Source: Verrucomicrobiota bacterium JB023
GTDB taxonomy: Bacteria; Verrucomicrobiota; Verrucomicrobiia; Verrucomicrobiales; Akkermansiaceae
Length of the DNA: 34,711 nucleotides
Assembly: GCA_030673895.1 (NCBI GenBank)
Contig: JAUTCR010000006.1
Span: forward strand, 1-34,711
Direction of reading: 5' to 3'
The position numbers and the translations under genes were made by a program. Positions 24,644-32,969 of the stretch are shown in pieces. How positions within the stretch are numbered: position 1 is the stretch's first letter; each line of letters starts with the position of its first letter. The notes below the pieces were generated by a model that did no database searches, was not told the origin of the DNA, and saw only the letters and a list, made by a program, of their open reading frames with translations.

Positions 24644-25660
24644 ATGAACCACCGCCATCCGATTTTCTCTAAGAACGCGCCCCGCTTGGTTGGCGCGTTT
24701 TTTTTCATGCTCCTGCTCGGAGCTTGCAAGGCCGAGCCAGCTCAAACTCCGGACTGGACGGAGGCCACTTCTCCCCCACCAGCCGAGGCGCCCGCTACCG
24801 AGCAGCAGCCGGTCGAGCCTGAGAAGAAAGAAGCCCCCTCCCCGATTGAGGGCGAGGGCGTTCGCTTCATGGCCTACAACGTCTATAACTACCTGACGAT
24901 GAGACGAGGCCAGACCGAGGCGCCTAAGCCGGAGGAAGAAAAGGCCGCGCTTGTGAAGATCATCGTCGCCGAACGTCCCGATGTCCTCGGGGTTTGCGAA
25001 ATCGGCTCCCGGGCCGACCTGATGGATTTGCAAGAGCGATTGAAGGAAGCAGGACTCCCCTTGGCCCACGCCGAGCACATTTGCGGCTCGGACGGCACCC
25101 GCTGCCTCGGCCTGCTTTCCCGTTTCCCCATCACCGCCACCAATTCCCAAGACAACCTCAGTTATGAGCTGCAAGGCATCACCTGGGGGCTGCGCCGCGG
25201 CCTGCTGGATGCCACCGTCGATACCGGTGACCGCAAGCTCCGCTTCGTCGGCTGCCACCTCAAGTCCAAGCGGGAAATTAAAGACGCCGACCAGGAGCTC
25301 ATCCGACAGAGCGAAGCCCAATTGGTTCGCGACCATGCCGAGCAAATTCTCGCGCAGAATCCTGATGAGATGCTCCTCGTGTATGGCGACTTCAACGACA
25401 CCATCAAGACGAAGTCCCTCTCCATTCTCAAAGGGCATTACAAGGCCCGCAATCACTTGGCGGACTATTATTTTACCGACTCACGGGGCGAACTTTGGAC
25501 GCATTTCTGGAACTACCAAGACGTTTACTCTCGCTTCGACTACATCCTGCATACCCGCAATCTTCGGGCGCTCATCGACGGGGAGAACTCCTACATCGTG
25601 GATCATGAGGACTGGCGAACCGCCTCCGACCATCGCGCCCTCCTGATGACGATTAAGTAA
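24644..25660 (+). CDS. Lipoprotein with endonuclease/exonuclease/phosphatase fold
   Basis: A 338-residue protein. The signal peptide ends in lipobox LGAC with Cys28, so it is a lipoprotein. A Pro/Glu/Ala linker runs to about 70. The EEP domain follows: FMAYNVYNYL (74-83), catalytic Glu in GVCEIGS, GDFND (about 248-252) and the C-terminal SDH (328-330). All expected metal and catalytic residues appear present, so it should be an active phosphodiesterase, nuclease or phosphatase at the cell envelope; the substrate is unknown. Its ATG abuts the tatA stop (TAAATG). A terminator-like hairpin with eight Ts lies inside codons 11-21, so the polyphenylalanine of the signal peptide is encoded by the T-run. 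Confidence 0.85.
   Translation: MNHRHPIFSKNAPRLVGAFFFMLLLGACKAEPAQTPDWTEATSPPPAEAPATEQQPVEPEKKEAPSPIEGEGVRFMAYNVYNYLTMRRGQTEAPKPEEEKAALVKIIVAERPDVLGVCEIGSRADLMDLQERLKEAGLPLAHAEHICGSDGTRCLGLLSRFPITATNSQDNLSYELQGITWGLRRGLLDATVDTGDRKLRFVGCHLKSKREIKDADQELIRQSEAQLVRDHAEQILAQNPDEMLLVYGDFNDTIKTKSLSILKGHYKARNHLADYYFTDSRGELWTHFWNYQDVYSRFDYILHTRNLRALIDGENSYIVDHEDWRTASDHRALLMTIK
24674..24705 (+). terminator. Terminator-like hairpin inside the lipoprotein signal-peptide codons
   Basis: An 8-bp perfect stem (24674-24681 with 24692-24699, AACGCGCC/GGCGCGTT) with a 10-nt loop runs into eight Ts (24698-24705). It begins 31 bases past the tatA stop, where a tatA terminator is expected, yet it lies within the first 21 codons of the downstream lipoprotein gene. 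It could limit read-through unless ribosomes cover it. Confidence 0.65.
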
Positions 25661-25730
25661 TCACCTGCTTCCAAAAGGACCGGTAGAGGATGGACCAACG
25701 CCGGCAGGAAGCCCCCGCCCATCAAGCGGT

Positions 25731-25757
25731 CGGTAGGGATGCCTCGCGGAGGCATCC
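25731..25757 (+). repeat. Short palindromic intergenic repeat, copy C
   Basis: CGGTAGGGATGCCTC-GCG-GAGGCATCC, with a perfect 9-bp stem at 25737-25757; the best palindrome of the family. A truncated relative, CCGGTAGAGGATGG, lies at 25680-25693, and CCTACGA at 25787-25793 may be the inverted outer end. It lies in the 194-base gap between two convergent genes; nothing else is seen there. Confidence 0.7.
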
Positions 25758-25854
25758 GCCATTCAAGCCAAAGTGACCTTCCTACGATAAAGCAGAAGGC
25801 CCGCTCCACGAAGACCCCCACTCACCTCAGCTCGCAACAGGCTGCGACGCAAGC

Positions 25855-26979
25855 TCATCGCTGGGCAACCTTTTTGACGAAGGCTTCCATCTCGTCCTGG
25901 CTCCCATCAATTTTCTCAGCGAGCTTAAGCTGGGTGCGAGCGCGGTCGAGATTCTGCCCCTCCCGCCTGGTGCGGAAGTAGTTATCCCCATTCAAATAAT
26001 CAGCAAGGAAGCGCATGCCCAGCTCGAGCGCGATCACCTTGCCCGACTGAGCCAAAAGCGACACCTCCTCATCAGTCAAAACCGCCCCTGCGGAATTGAG
26101 GAATCCCTCCACCAGAGCCTCAAAGATCGGCATCCGCATCTGAACGCGGTCAAGATCGCGCTCATCCTCCTCGGCAGGATTGACCGCCGTACGAACCAGA
26201 TCACCAAAGTCATAAAGCGAAAGCCCGGGCATCACCGTGTCCAAATCGATCACGCAGACCGCCTGATCGGTCTCGATGTCGAAGAGGACGTTGTTGATCT
26301 TGGTATCATTATGAGTGACGCGAAGAGGCAGCCGTCCCTCGCGGTAGCGGCGCACCAGGCGACTCATGTCCCGCTCCAGATCGCAGATGAAGTCGAGCTC
26401 CGGCCGGACTTCACCCGCGCGGCCCACGGGATCCTTCTTCACGATCTCCATCAGCTGCTCAAAGCGCTTGGGTGTATTGTGGAAGTCCGGAATCACTTCC
26501 ACAATCTCATCGGGAGCCAAGTCACTCACCAAATCCTGAAAGGCTCCAAAGGCGTGAGCCGCTTGATAGGCCTGCCGCGTATTTTCCACCACGTCGTAGG
26601 TGCGACATCCCTCGATAAAGTTGTAGCAACGCCAGATGCCACCCCCCGGGTCCTGGACGAAACTCTTGCCACCCCGCCCGGGATAGAGATTGAGCGTATG
26701 GCCCCCGGCATCCTTCTTGACCCGTAGCACCTTCCAGTTGATGTGCCGCGTCACGCACTCCACATTACGCATCACCTCAAGCGGCTCGCCGAAGACAGTC
26801 TCATTGATTCGCTGGAGAATGTAGCGGTTCTGCTCGCCACAATCGCGCTCGTAGGTGACCAGCCACGTGGTGTTGATCAGCCCGGTTTCCACTTCTTCCG
26901 CGCGAAGAAATTCGCCCTCAATGGCGAAGAGATTTGAGACTCCTTCCAGGTTGGCGGCACAGTATGGCACAAAGGTCAT
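25855..26979 (-). CDS. Phosphotransferase of APH fold, N-acetylhexosamine kinase-like
   Basis: A 374-residue kinase of the aminoglycoside-phosphotransferase fold. The catalytic loop is THNDTKINN (222-230; Asp225, Asn230) with His223-Asn-Asp in place of the common HGD. The metal-binding motif is VIDLDTVMPG (243-252). The N-terminal TGLINTTWLV and ILQRIN segments correspond to the nucleotide-binding lobe. HND with IDLDT and the TGLIN opening are, as I recall, typical of NahK-like anomeric kinases that make GlcNAc- or GalNAc-1-phosphate. The acceptor is therefore likely an amino sugar, but this is family inference. I chose ATG 26979; a TTG at 27015 would add 12 residues. It is divergent from the IscU-like gene. 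Confidence 0.82.
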   Translation of the reverse strand: MTFVPYCAANLEGVSNLFAIEGEFLRAEEVETGLINTTWLVTYERDCGEQNRYILQRINETVFGEPLEVMRNVECVTRHINWKVLRVKKDAGGHTLNLYPGRGGKSFVQDPGGGIWRCYNFIEGCRTYDVVENTRQAYQAAHAFGAFQDLVSDLAPDEIVEVIPDFHNTPKRFEQLMEIVKKDPVGRAGEVRPELDFICDLERDMSRLVRRYREGRLPLRVTHNDTKINNVLFDIETDQAVCVIDLDTVMPGLSLYDFGDLVRTAVNPAEEDERDLDRVQMRMPIFEALVEGFLNSAGAVLTDEEVSLLAQSGKVIALELGMRFLADYLNGDNYFRTRREGQNLDRARTQLKLAEKIDGSQDEMEAFVKKVAQR

Positions 26980-27078
26980 TCGCCCGACCAAACCAACAAT
27001 TCCGCTTTTTGACAATACCCGAAATAGTCAGTGCCTTTTCGGTCAAAAGACGACATCCTATTCTTGGGACCTTGCCCT

Positions 27079-27096
27079 AATTTTCAATTTTCAATT
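27079..27096 (+). repeat. Heptamer tandem repeat (AATTTTC) upstream of the IscU-like gene
   Basis: AATTTTC is present twice with a partial third copy, ending 25 bases before ATG 27122. It resembles the complement of the ACTGAAA array upstream of nirA, so the two may be one class of heptamer repeat placed in gene leaders. Confidence 0.55.
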
Positions 27097-27121
27097 CGTC
27101 AAACTCCCTTACCTTCCCGCC

Positions 27122-27592
27122 ATGAGCGATTTCGAGGACAAAGCCCGCGCAGCCCTGTCCAATCCCCAAAACGTCGGCGAGATGCCGGATGCCGACTCGG
27201 TCGGGACCGTTGGCTCTCCCGATTGCGGAGACATGGTCAGGATGTGGCTAAAATTTACAGACAAGGACGGCAAGAAGGTCATCGACCGCGCCTCCTTCCA
27301 GGCCTTCGGCTGCCAGACGGCCATCGCTGTCGCCTCGATGGCGACCCAGCTCCTCAAGGGAAAAACTGCGGAAGAGGCCGCCAGCCTGAAGCCGGACGAA
27401 CTTACGGGCGACCTCGGTCCCCTCCCCCCGATGAAGATCCACTGCGGTCAATTGGTCGAGAATGCACTCAAGAACGCCCTCGATGGGAGCGCTCCCGCAA
27501 CTCCTGCCCCGGCGAGCGGCGAGACGCTTGCCTCCTCTATCAATCAAGCCAAACCCAAGGGCTCCATCCGCATTGTTCCCTTGGAGAGCTAA
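27122..27592 (+). CDS. IscU/NifU-like iron-sulfur cluster scaffold protein
   Basis: A 156-residue protein with the NifU N-terminal domain. Three cysteines are spaced as in scaffolds: Cys35 with Asp37 (GSPDCGDMV), Cys64 (AFGCQTAIAVAS) and Cys108 (KIHCGQLVENAL). They would hold a nascent Fe-S cluster. The tail (about 121-156) is Ala/Pro-rich and lacks the C-terminal Nfu domain. It lies 63 bases upstream of sufT, a common pairing in bacteria that use SUF-type assembly. The start is ATG 27122, after CTTACCTTCCCGCC. TACCTT at 27110-27115 lies 6 bases before the ATG and could be a -10 element of a leaderless promoter. Confidence 0.88.
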   Translation: MSDFEDKARAALSNPQNVGEMPDADSVGTVGSPDCGDMVRMWLKFTDKDGKKVIDRASFQAFGCQTAIAVASMATQLLKGKTAEEAASLKPDELTGDLGPLPPMKIHCGQLVENALKNALDGSAPATPAPASGETLASSINQAKPKGSIRIVPLES

Positions 27593-27655
27593 GCCCGGTG
27601 AGCTGAAAAACGCTCGCCCATCCCCTCATCCTCAAGCAAACAGAAGAAGACTCAC

Positions 27656-28204
27656 ATGAACGAAGAAATTGCCCTCGCCCGGGAAGTCCAAGCTATCCAG
27701 ATCCCATCCGGTGACTCCATCACCCTGCCCGCCGGCACGCCCGTCGTCATCACCCAGACCCTGGGTGGCACCTACACGGTGGCAACCTCAGCCGGCTTGG
27801 CCCGCATCTCCTCCAATGATGCCGATGCCCTCGGCGTAGATGAAGCCGATAAGGAGAAGAAAGCCGAAGAAGCGGAGAAGCTGGCCAATGCCACCCTCGA
27901 GGAGCAGGTCTGGCACCAGCTCAAGCAAGTTTACGATCCAGAGATCCCCGTCGACATCGTCAATCTGGGGCTGGTGTATGATTGCTCGCTCGACGAGACC
28001 GACCCCGAGAACGTCAAAGTGGCTGTGAAGATGACCCTCACCGCGCCCGGCTGCGGGATGGGCCCCGTCATCGCCGCCGATGCCCAAGCCCGCATCATGA
28101 CCCTCGACAATATCGAGGAAGCCAACGTCGAACTCGTCTGGGATCCTGCCTGGAACCAGGACATGATCTCCGATGAGGGCAAGATGAAGCTAGGCATGAT
28201 GTAA
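27656..28204 (+). CDS. sufT: Fe-S cluster assembly protein SufT (MIP18/DUF59 family)
   Basis: A 182-residue protein. The MIP18 core carries DPEIPVDIVNLGLVYD (94-109) and the TAPGCGMGPVIAADA segment with conserved Cys133, then the VWDPAWNQDMISDEGK region near 160-175. The extra N-terminal domain (1-60) with the conserved Gly/Thr-rich loop TLPAGTPVVITQTLGGTYTV in part identifies the SufT long form. SufT helps Fe-S protein maturation under high demand for clusters, which fits a genome with many Fe-S enzymes such as those in this window. Residues 62-85 form a short charged helix joining the two parts. Two tandem terminators follow the stop. Confidence 0.9.
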   Translation: MNEEIALAREVQAIQIPSGDSITLPAGTPVVITQTLGGTYTVATSAGLARISSNDADALGVDEADKEKKAEEAEKLANATLEEQVWHQLKQVYDPEIPVDIVNLGLVYDCSLDETDPENVKVAVKMTLTAPGCGMGPVIAADAQARIMTLDNIEEANVELVWDPAWNQDMISDEGKMKLGMM

Positions 28205-28224
28205 GGCTGCCTGCCTTTTTTTTT
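28203..28224 (+). terminator. First terminator after sufT
   Basis: A 5-bp stem (AAGGC/GCCTT) with a 5-nt loop runs into nine Ts (28216-28224). The stem is short, but the T-run is long and directly abuts it. It overlaps the last base of the stop codon. Confidence 0.5.
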
Positions 28225-28227
28225 ACC

Positions 28228-28268
28228 GGCGTTATCCTCCCAGCGAGGATAGCGCCTTTTCTTTTCTC
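28228..28268 (+). terminator. Second, strong terminator after sufT, overlapping the convergent gene
   Basis: A 12-bp stem with one G-T pair (28228-28239 with 28245-28256) and a 5-nt loop is followed by TTTTCTTTTCTC. It stops the sufT transcript. The stem covers the last codons and stop of the minus-strand ATP-grasp gene (stop at 28232). Confidence 0.8.
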
Positions 28269-29251
28269 TCCTTGGCGAAGGGCGTGAGGACATGCCGGGA
28301 GAACTCGATGCGCTCCTCCACAGAGGCACTTCCCTTCATGCGCATGGCTTCTTCCTGCACCCGCTCGAAGCGCCGCCGCAGACCCTCCGCATTCGCCAGC
28401 TGGATGGCGAGCCCGGGCCTCGCATTGACCTCGATGAGCATGGGGCCTGTCTGGCATCCGATCATGATATCCGCCCCGAGATAGCCCAGCCCGGTCATCT
28501 CGTAGCAGAGAGCGGCCAACTTGAGGACCAGCTCCCATTGCGGAATTTGCTGACCGATGAGCGGGCAGTCGAGGTCCGGATGTATCTCAACGGGACGACC
28601 GTGACATACCGCGTGGTGGGAGAGCCCAGTCTCCAGATCGATACCGACCCCGATGGCGCCCTGATGGAGGTTCGCCCGCCCATCGGATTCCTTCGTCGCC
28701 AGACGTAGCATCGCCATCACAGGGTAGCCGTGGAGCATCACCACGCGGATATCCGGCGCTCCCCGATAGCTCAGACCCATGACATCTTGGGAGCATTGGA
28801 TGAATTGCTCCACCATGGCCACATCACGCCGCCCGCCGAGGCTGAAGAGTCCTCCCAGGATATTATCCGCATGGAAGCGGACATCGCTCAATGTCAGGGA
28901 GCTGCCACTCCCTTTTAAAAAGAAGTCCCCCTTGCGACCCGTGACCACCAGCACCCCCTTGCCCCCGCTCCCGCGGGCAGGCTTGATGACGAACGACTCA
29001 TGCTCATCCAGCAGCTTGCCAATGTGGCGCAATTCACCCGGACTACTAAAGGTTCCGTAGAGCTTCGGAGTGGGAAGCCCCATCTCGAATGCGAGTTCCT
29101 TCGTCCTCACCTTGTCGTCAACCGAGCGGTAAAGACGCCTCGGATTGTTCGGGAGAAGATAACGGCCATTGCGAGCATTCAGCCCGACGACGCCGAGCTT
29201 GCTCAGCTCGCCGGGAGTCACTAACCATCGATGCCACCACCTACGCTTCAT
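28232..29251 (-). CDS. Alpha-L-glutamate ligase-like ATP-grasp protein
   Basis: A 339-residue ATP-grasp enzyme of the RimK-related family that accompanies inactive transglutaminase/7TM proteins. The ATP-binding loop is FVIKPARGSGGKGV (87-100). The metal-binding end, MLIEVNARPGLAIQLAN, lies near 285-301. RimK-type enzymes add glutamate or another amino acid to a carboxyl group using ATP; the acceptor here is unknown. The start is ATG 29251, which overlaps the stop of the upstream transglutaminase/7TM gene in ATGA. The frame extends further upstream, but only inside that gene. It is the last gene of a three-gene operon. Confidence 0.88.
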   Translation of the reverse strand: MKRRWWHRWLVTPGELSKLGVVGLNARNGRYLLPNNPRRLYRSVDDKVRTKELAFEMGLPTPKLYGTFSSPGELRHIGKLLDEHESFVIKPARGSGGKGVLVVTGRKGDFFLKGSGSSLTLSDVRFHADNILGGLFSLGGRRDVAMVEQFIQCSQDVMGLSYRGAPDIRVVMLHGYPVMAMLRLATKESDGRANLHQGAIGVGIDLETGLSHHAVCHGRPVEIHPDLDCPLIGQQIPQWELVLKLAALCYEMTGLGYLGADIMIGCQTGPMLIEVNARPGLAIQLANAEGLRRRFERVQEEAMRMKGSASVEERIEFSRHVLTPFAKERKEKALSSLGG

Positions 29252-30774
29252 TTTCCTACAAAGCTCCGGAATCGAATCAACTCGCTGGCACGATAGCCCG
29301 TGTAACGCCCTATCAAGAGAATACCCGCGAGCAGTAGGAGAAGCAGCTCCGGAAAATACTGTGCCCAATAATTCACCTCACGAATGATCATGATGAGGTA
29401 AGCCGCAAGGGCTGCCGCCAAGCTCCCCGCGACTTGCCAAAGAGCTGCGGAAGCCCCTTCCTCATCCCAGAGCAAGGACATTCGCTCGATCGTCCAGGCC
29501 AAGACAATCATGGGGAAGACCGTCACCCGCAGGCCATCCATCATGCCGAGCTTAAAGCTGATCAATCCCAGCGCGATCATCAGCAAGGTCACGACCACCA
29601 CACAAGCCGCCACCCTGGGGACGACGAGGAGATTGAGCTTTGTTAGGAAGAAACGGAAGGACAAGCCTGCCGCCAGGATCAAGGCGAACATCACCAGGGC
29701 CGGCCGCAGCGGAATCTCCAGAAAGGAGAGCGACAGAAGAACGGGCATGAAGGTCCCCAGCATTGAGAGGCCGACCAGATTGCGAAGCACCACAATCACG
29801 AATGCGCCCACCGGGATGAGCGAAATGTAGCGGAAGACGTTCCTCTCCTTCACCGGTAACGATGCGATGGTGCCAACCCAGAAGGGCGCATCCTGCAGTG
29901 AGAGGGTCGCTTCAAGCGGAGCCACATTCTTCTCCACAAAGAAGAACACTTCCGAGCTTCTTCCCCCACGGACATCCAAGAGAGCATCTCCCCTGGCCCA
30001 GACGGCGAGTTTGCCGGGCTCACGGGCGGGCGAGCTCTCCGAGGAGCGCCAAAAGTAGCCATCATAATACTCGACCATCTCGATCGGCCGTTGCGGCCCC
30101 AGCTCGTCATTGAGGATCACCCCCCAAGCTCGGCGAGTGGGGATGGCCTCGGCAGCCAGGAGCTCGGTGAGAAGGATCTGCCCCCACCCATCACCGTAGC
30201 GCTTCTGGTAGGAGCGCTTGAGAATGGCCGCGTCCTGGGAAGTGATCTCCCCCCACAGACGAGCAGTCAACTGGGCGACAAAGGTCTCGGCATCCGAGGA
30301 CAAGTCGCGACACTCGTCCAACAGACGATTAGCAGCGGCAATGACGGAGTTGGCCCCGCCAATTGGCATTGCTTGCATCGCGCTGGCTTCCCCGCGTTGT
30401 TCGCGAGTCGAGAGCAGCAGCTCCTCCCGGACATGGATCTGATAGTAGAGATTTTGCAAGCCGCTCCGATTCCGCGCGCTCCATCGCCCGATGCGGCTCT
30501 GACCTCGCTCGACCACCTCGGTATACCCATAGCCTTCTGAGGCCACTTGCTGCCGTGGGAGGTCCGGCACCTCGAAGTCTGGCAAAGCCAACTCCACCCG
30601 GACAGGACGCCCCTCAGCTTGGAAGCGCACCTGCGCCTCCACCACCCAGCTCTCCACCTTATCGCCGGGGAAGAAGGGAATCCCCAGCTGGTATCGCTTG
30701 TAGATTGACAGATAGAGGGCGGTGCCAAAGAGAGCCAAAACCACCACCCACAAGAGGGCACTTTTTCTTTTCAT
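29248..30774 (-). CDS. Inactive transglutaminase fused to seven TM helices
   Basis: A 508-residue membrane protein. A signal anchor (7-23) is followed by a periplasmic transglutaminase-like domain (about 40-260) without an obvious Cys-His-Asp triad, although YGDGWGQILLTELLAAEAIPTRRAW in part keeps the fold. Seven helices lie from about 315 to 500, with the conserved segment GTFMPVLLSLSFLE. This is the architecture of the inactive-transglutaminase/7TM family, always found with a retropepsin-like protease and an ATP-grasp gene, as here. The family has been linked to envelope or osmotic-stress functions in gammaproteobacteria; the exact role is unresolved. It begins 7 bases after the protease gene and overlaps the ATP-grasp gene by 4. 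Confidence 0.88.
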   Translation of the reverse strand: MKRKSALLWVVVLALFGTALYLSIYKRYQLGIPFFPGDKVESWVVEAQVRFQAEGRPVRVELALPDFEVPDLPRQQVASEGYGYTEVVERGQSRIGRWSARNRSGLQNLYYQIHVREELLLSTREQRGEASAMQAMPIGGANSVIAAANRLLDECRDLSSDAETFVAQLTARLWGEITSQDAAILKRSYQKRYGDGWGQILLTELLAAEAIPTRRAWGVILNDELGPQRPIEMVEYYDGYFWRSSESSPAREPGKLAVWARGDALLDVRGGRSSEVFFFVEKNVAPLEATLSLQDAPFWVGTIASLPVKERNVFRYISLIPVGAFVIVVLRNLVGLSMLGTFMPVLLSLSFLEIPLRPALVMFALILAAGLSFRFFLTKLNLLVVPRVAACVVVVTLLMIALGLISFKLGMMDGLRVTVFPMIVLAWTIERMSLLWDEEGASAALWQVAGSLAAALAAYLIMIIREVNYWAQYFPELLLLLLAGILLIGRYTGYRASELIRFRSFVGK

Positions 30775-30781
30775 ACTGACC

Positions 30782-31489
30782 TCACTTCAAGAGGGTCTTT
30801 TCCGCCAAATCGACCCGGCTGCAATCCAGGTAACCCATGTGGCGAAGAGCATTGCGGCCAATCAGCACCGGGCAGGTCAATCCGGTCCGATCGTTCAGGG
30901 TGAACTCCTCTCGCATCTGCCGTTTCCCAATCTGGAAATTCAACTCCACGACAAAACGCCGCTCCAGCGTCCCATCGGTATTCTTCACCTTGGCGATACG
31001 CTCGACGGGAGCCTTGATCAGCACCCGCTTTGAGTCCGGCTGATTGGGATGCAGCAGAACGAACTGCACCCACTGCCGTCCATCCCGCTCGAATTCCTCG
31101 ATGCCCTCGGCATGGAGGGAAGAGGTGCGCGCCCCGCTATCCAGCTTTGCCCGCATCAGATCGGCCTTGGTGCCGATGCGGACCCACTCCTTCCAGCCAT
31201 AGACTTGCTTCTGGCCGCTCTCGGTAGGAGCCTCCCGGTCGCGCGCTTCCTCAGCCGCCTCCTCCTTGGCCTCATCGGCAGGAGCCTCATCCTCGGGGGG
31301 GGCCTGGGCCGCCCCCGGACTCGCCTCAGCCTCGATTACCGCGCCTTCTCCAACCCCGGCGGCAGCCTCCTGCCCGGTCTCACCAATACCCTCCTGAGCA
31401 GGCGAATCTGCGGAAAAGACGAGAGACCAAGAGGCGAAAATGAGGAGAAGAATCAGGTTCTGGGATTTTTGATGAAACGAAGGGAACAC
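30782..31489 (-). CDS. Retropepsin-like aspartic protease (RimB/'ATP-dependent zinc protease' family)
   Basis: A 235-residue exported protein. From the GTG start it has a signal sequence (h-region NLILLLIFASWSLVFS), then about 65 residues rich in Glu and Ala, then a retropepsin-like domain. The catalytic motif is AKLDSGARTSSLHA with Asp117; a second family signature, CPVLIGRNALRHMGYLD, is near the C-terminus. Members were once annotated as zinc proteases but are single-Asp proteases that dimerise. It is the first gene of the operon with the 7TM transglutaminase and ATP-grasp proteins. The start is uncertain: TTG 31525 would add 12 residues and overlap the divergent NodT gene, so I prefer GTG 31489. 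Confidence 0.82.
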   Translation of the reverse strand: MFPSFHQKSQNLILLLIFASWSLVFSADSPAQEGIGETGQEAAAGVGEGAVIEAEASPGAAQAPPEDEAPADEAKEEAAEEARDREAPTESGQKQVYGWKEWVRIGTKADLMRAKLDSGARTSSLHAEGIEEFERDGRQWVQFVLLHPNQPDSKRVLIKAPVERIAKVKNTDGTLERRFVVELNFQIGKRQMREEFTLNDRTGLTCPVLIGRNALRHMGYLDCSRVDLAEKTLLK

Positions 31490-31519
31490 AGCCCTCGTAT
31501 CTGCCCGATCAACGCGAAA

Positions 31520-32908
31520 ATGCAAATCATATCGCCGGAAACCTGCCGCAAAATCCTGGCCGCCACCGCGCTGTCAATCGCGTCTTGCCAATCGATCGGC
31601 GAGCGTCCGGTGGCCACCACCACCTTCGACCTTCCCGCCACCTTCGCCGCCGCCTCCTCACGCCAGAATCAGCAGATTGCTACCGGCTGGCTTTCCTCCT
31701 TTCGTGATCCCGCACTCAGCTCAGTCGTCCGGGAGGCCTTGGCCAATAATCCCAATCTGCAAGCCACCGCAGCCAACCTCAAGAGCGTGCGCGAGGGCAC
31801 CATCACCGCGCGGGCCGCTCGCCTCCCCTCCCTCTCCGCCAGCGGGCGCTCCTCCCTCTCACGCGCCGATGGAGAGAACGCGGACTCCTATAGCCTCTCG
31901 CTCAATGCCTCCTGGGAGCCCGATGTCTGGGGCCGCCTGCGCGACCTTGAGGCCGCCTCCTTCGCGGATTTCCAAGCTGCGGTAGCCGATTTCCGCTCCG
32001 CCCGCCTTTCCCTGGCCGCCAATACAGCCAAGGCTTACCTGAACCTCATCACCGCTCAGCAGCAGCTCACCTTGGCCGAGCAAACCCTGGAATCCTACGA
32101 GGAAAACTACCGCATCATCGAGCGAGGCTACCAGGCCGGCACCCTCCGCGCCATCGATGTCAACTTCGGCCGCAACAACGTCGCCTCCGCGCAACGCTCT
32201 CTGGCCTCCCGCCGTCTCTCCCGCAATGAGGCCGCCCGCTCCCTGCAATTACTGCTGGGCACCTATCCTGATGCCCGCATCCTGTCGCGCTCGACCCTCC
32301 CCGATCCAGACCTCGATATCCCGGCCGGGCTTCCCTCCTCGCTTCTCGAGCGCCGCCCCGACCTCGCCTCTCGGCGCGCGGACCTCTTCGCCTCAGCGAA
32401 ACGTGCAGACGCTTCGCGAAAAAATCTTCTCCCTGATTTTTCTCTAAGTGCCTCCTCCGGAACCAGCTCCTCCGAGCTCTCGCAATTGCTTGACCCCTCC
32501 GAGCTCGCCAGCTCCTTGGCAGCCTCTGTCGGCCAAACCCTCTTCTCCGGAGGACGACTATCCGCCCAAGCAAGGTCTGCCGTCTATAGCAACCAAGCCC
32601 AGCTGAAGCTCTATACCCGGGACGTCCTGGAGGCGCTTAATGAAGTCGAATCCGCTCTCGATACCGCACAATCGCTGGCCCAGCAGGAGGAATTCCTCGA
32701 GAAGGAGACCAATCAGGCCATCTTGGCCGAGCGACAAGCCGAGCGCGACTTTGTCGAAGGCATTGCCGCCTCAGATGGCTCAGGGATTCTGGAAGTCCTC
32801 GAGGCTCAGCGCCGGGCGCTTTCCGCCCGCTCGACCCTGATTTCGCTTCGCAACCAGCGATTGCAGAACCACCTCGACCTCCTGCTCGCCTTGGGCGGCA
32901 GCTATTGA
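31520..32908 (+). CDS. NodT-family outer-membrane efflux lipoprotein (TolC family)
   Basis: A 462-residue outer-membrane factor. The signal peptide ends at lipobox IASC with Cys23, so it is lipid-anchored as in the NodT/OprM group. Two repeated helical-hairpin and strand halves follow; SSFRDPALSSVVREALANNPNL (part of 46-67) and LNASWEPDVWGRLRDLEAA are typical of the first half, and FSGGRLSAQARSA and the second hairpin of the other half. It forms a channel for RND or ABC exporters. No membrane-fusion protein or pump gene is nearby, so it is an orphan here. The gene is divergent from the protease gene with only about 30 bases between starts. An upstream ATG (31472) would lie inside that gene. 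Confidence 0.85.
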   Translation: MQIISPETCRKILAATALSIASCQSIGERPVATTTFDLPATFAAASSRQNQQIATGWLSSFRDPALSSVVREALANNPNLQATAANLKSVREGTITARAARLPSLSASGRSSLSRADGENADSYSLSLNASWEPDVWGRLRDLEAASFADFQAAVADFRSARLSLAANTAKAYLNLITAQQQLTLAEQTLESYEENYRIIERGYQAGTLRAIDVNFGRNNVASAQRSLASRRLSRNEAARSLQLLLGTYPDARILSRSTLPDPDLDIPAGLPSSLLERRPDLASRRADLFASAKRADASRKNLLPDFSLSASSGTSSSELSQLLDPSELASSLAASVGQTLFSGGRLSAQARSAVYSNQAQLKLYTRDVLEALNEVESALDTAQSLAQQEEFLEKETNQAILAERQAERDFVEGIAASDGSGILEVLEAQRRALSARSTLISLRNQRLQNHLDLLLALGGSY

Positions 32909-32969
32909 GAAACGTCCACTGCTCAACAAGCTTGGCGGACAATGCTCTAATGAGGGCGAGAGCGAGTCC

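Noticed and set aside
23972-25456. 494-residue minus-strand frame spanning MATE, tatA and lipoprotein genes
   Set aside because: It crosses three well-supported plus-strand genes and two gene boundaries; composition is His/Gly/Asp-rich without a family.
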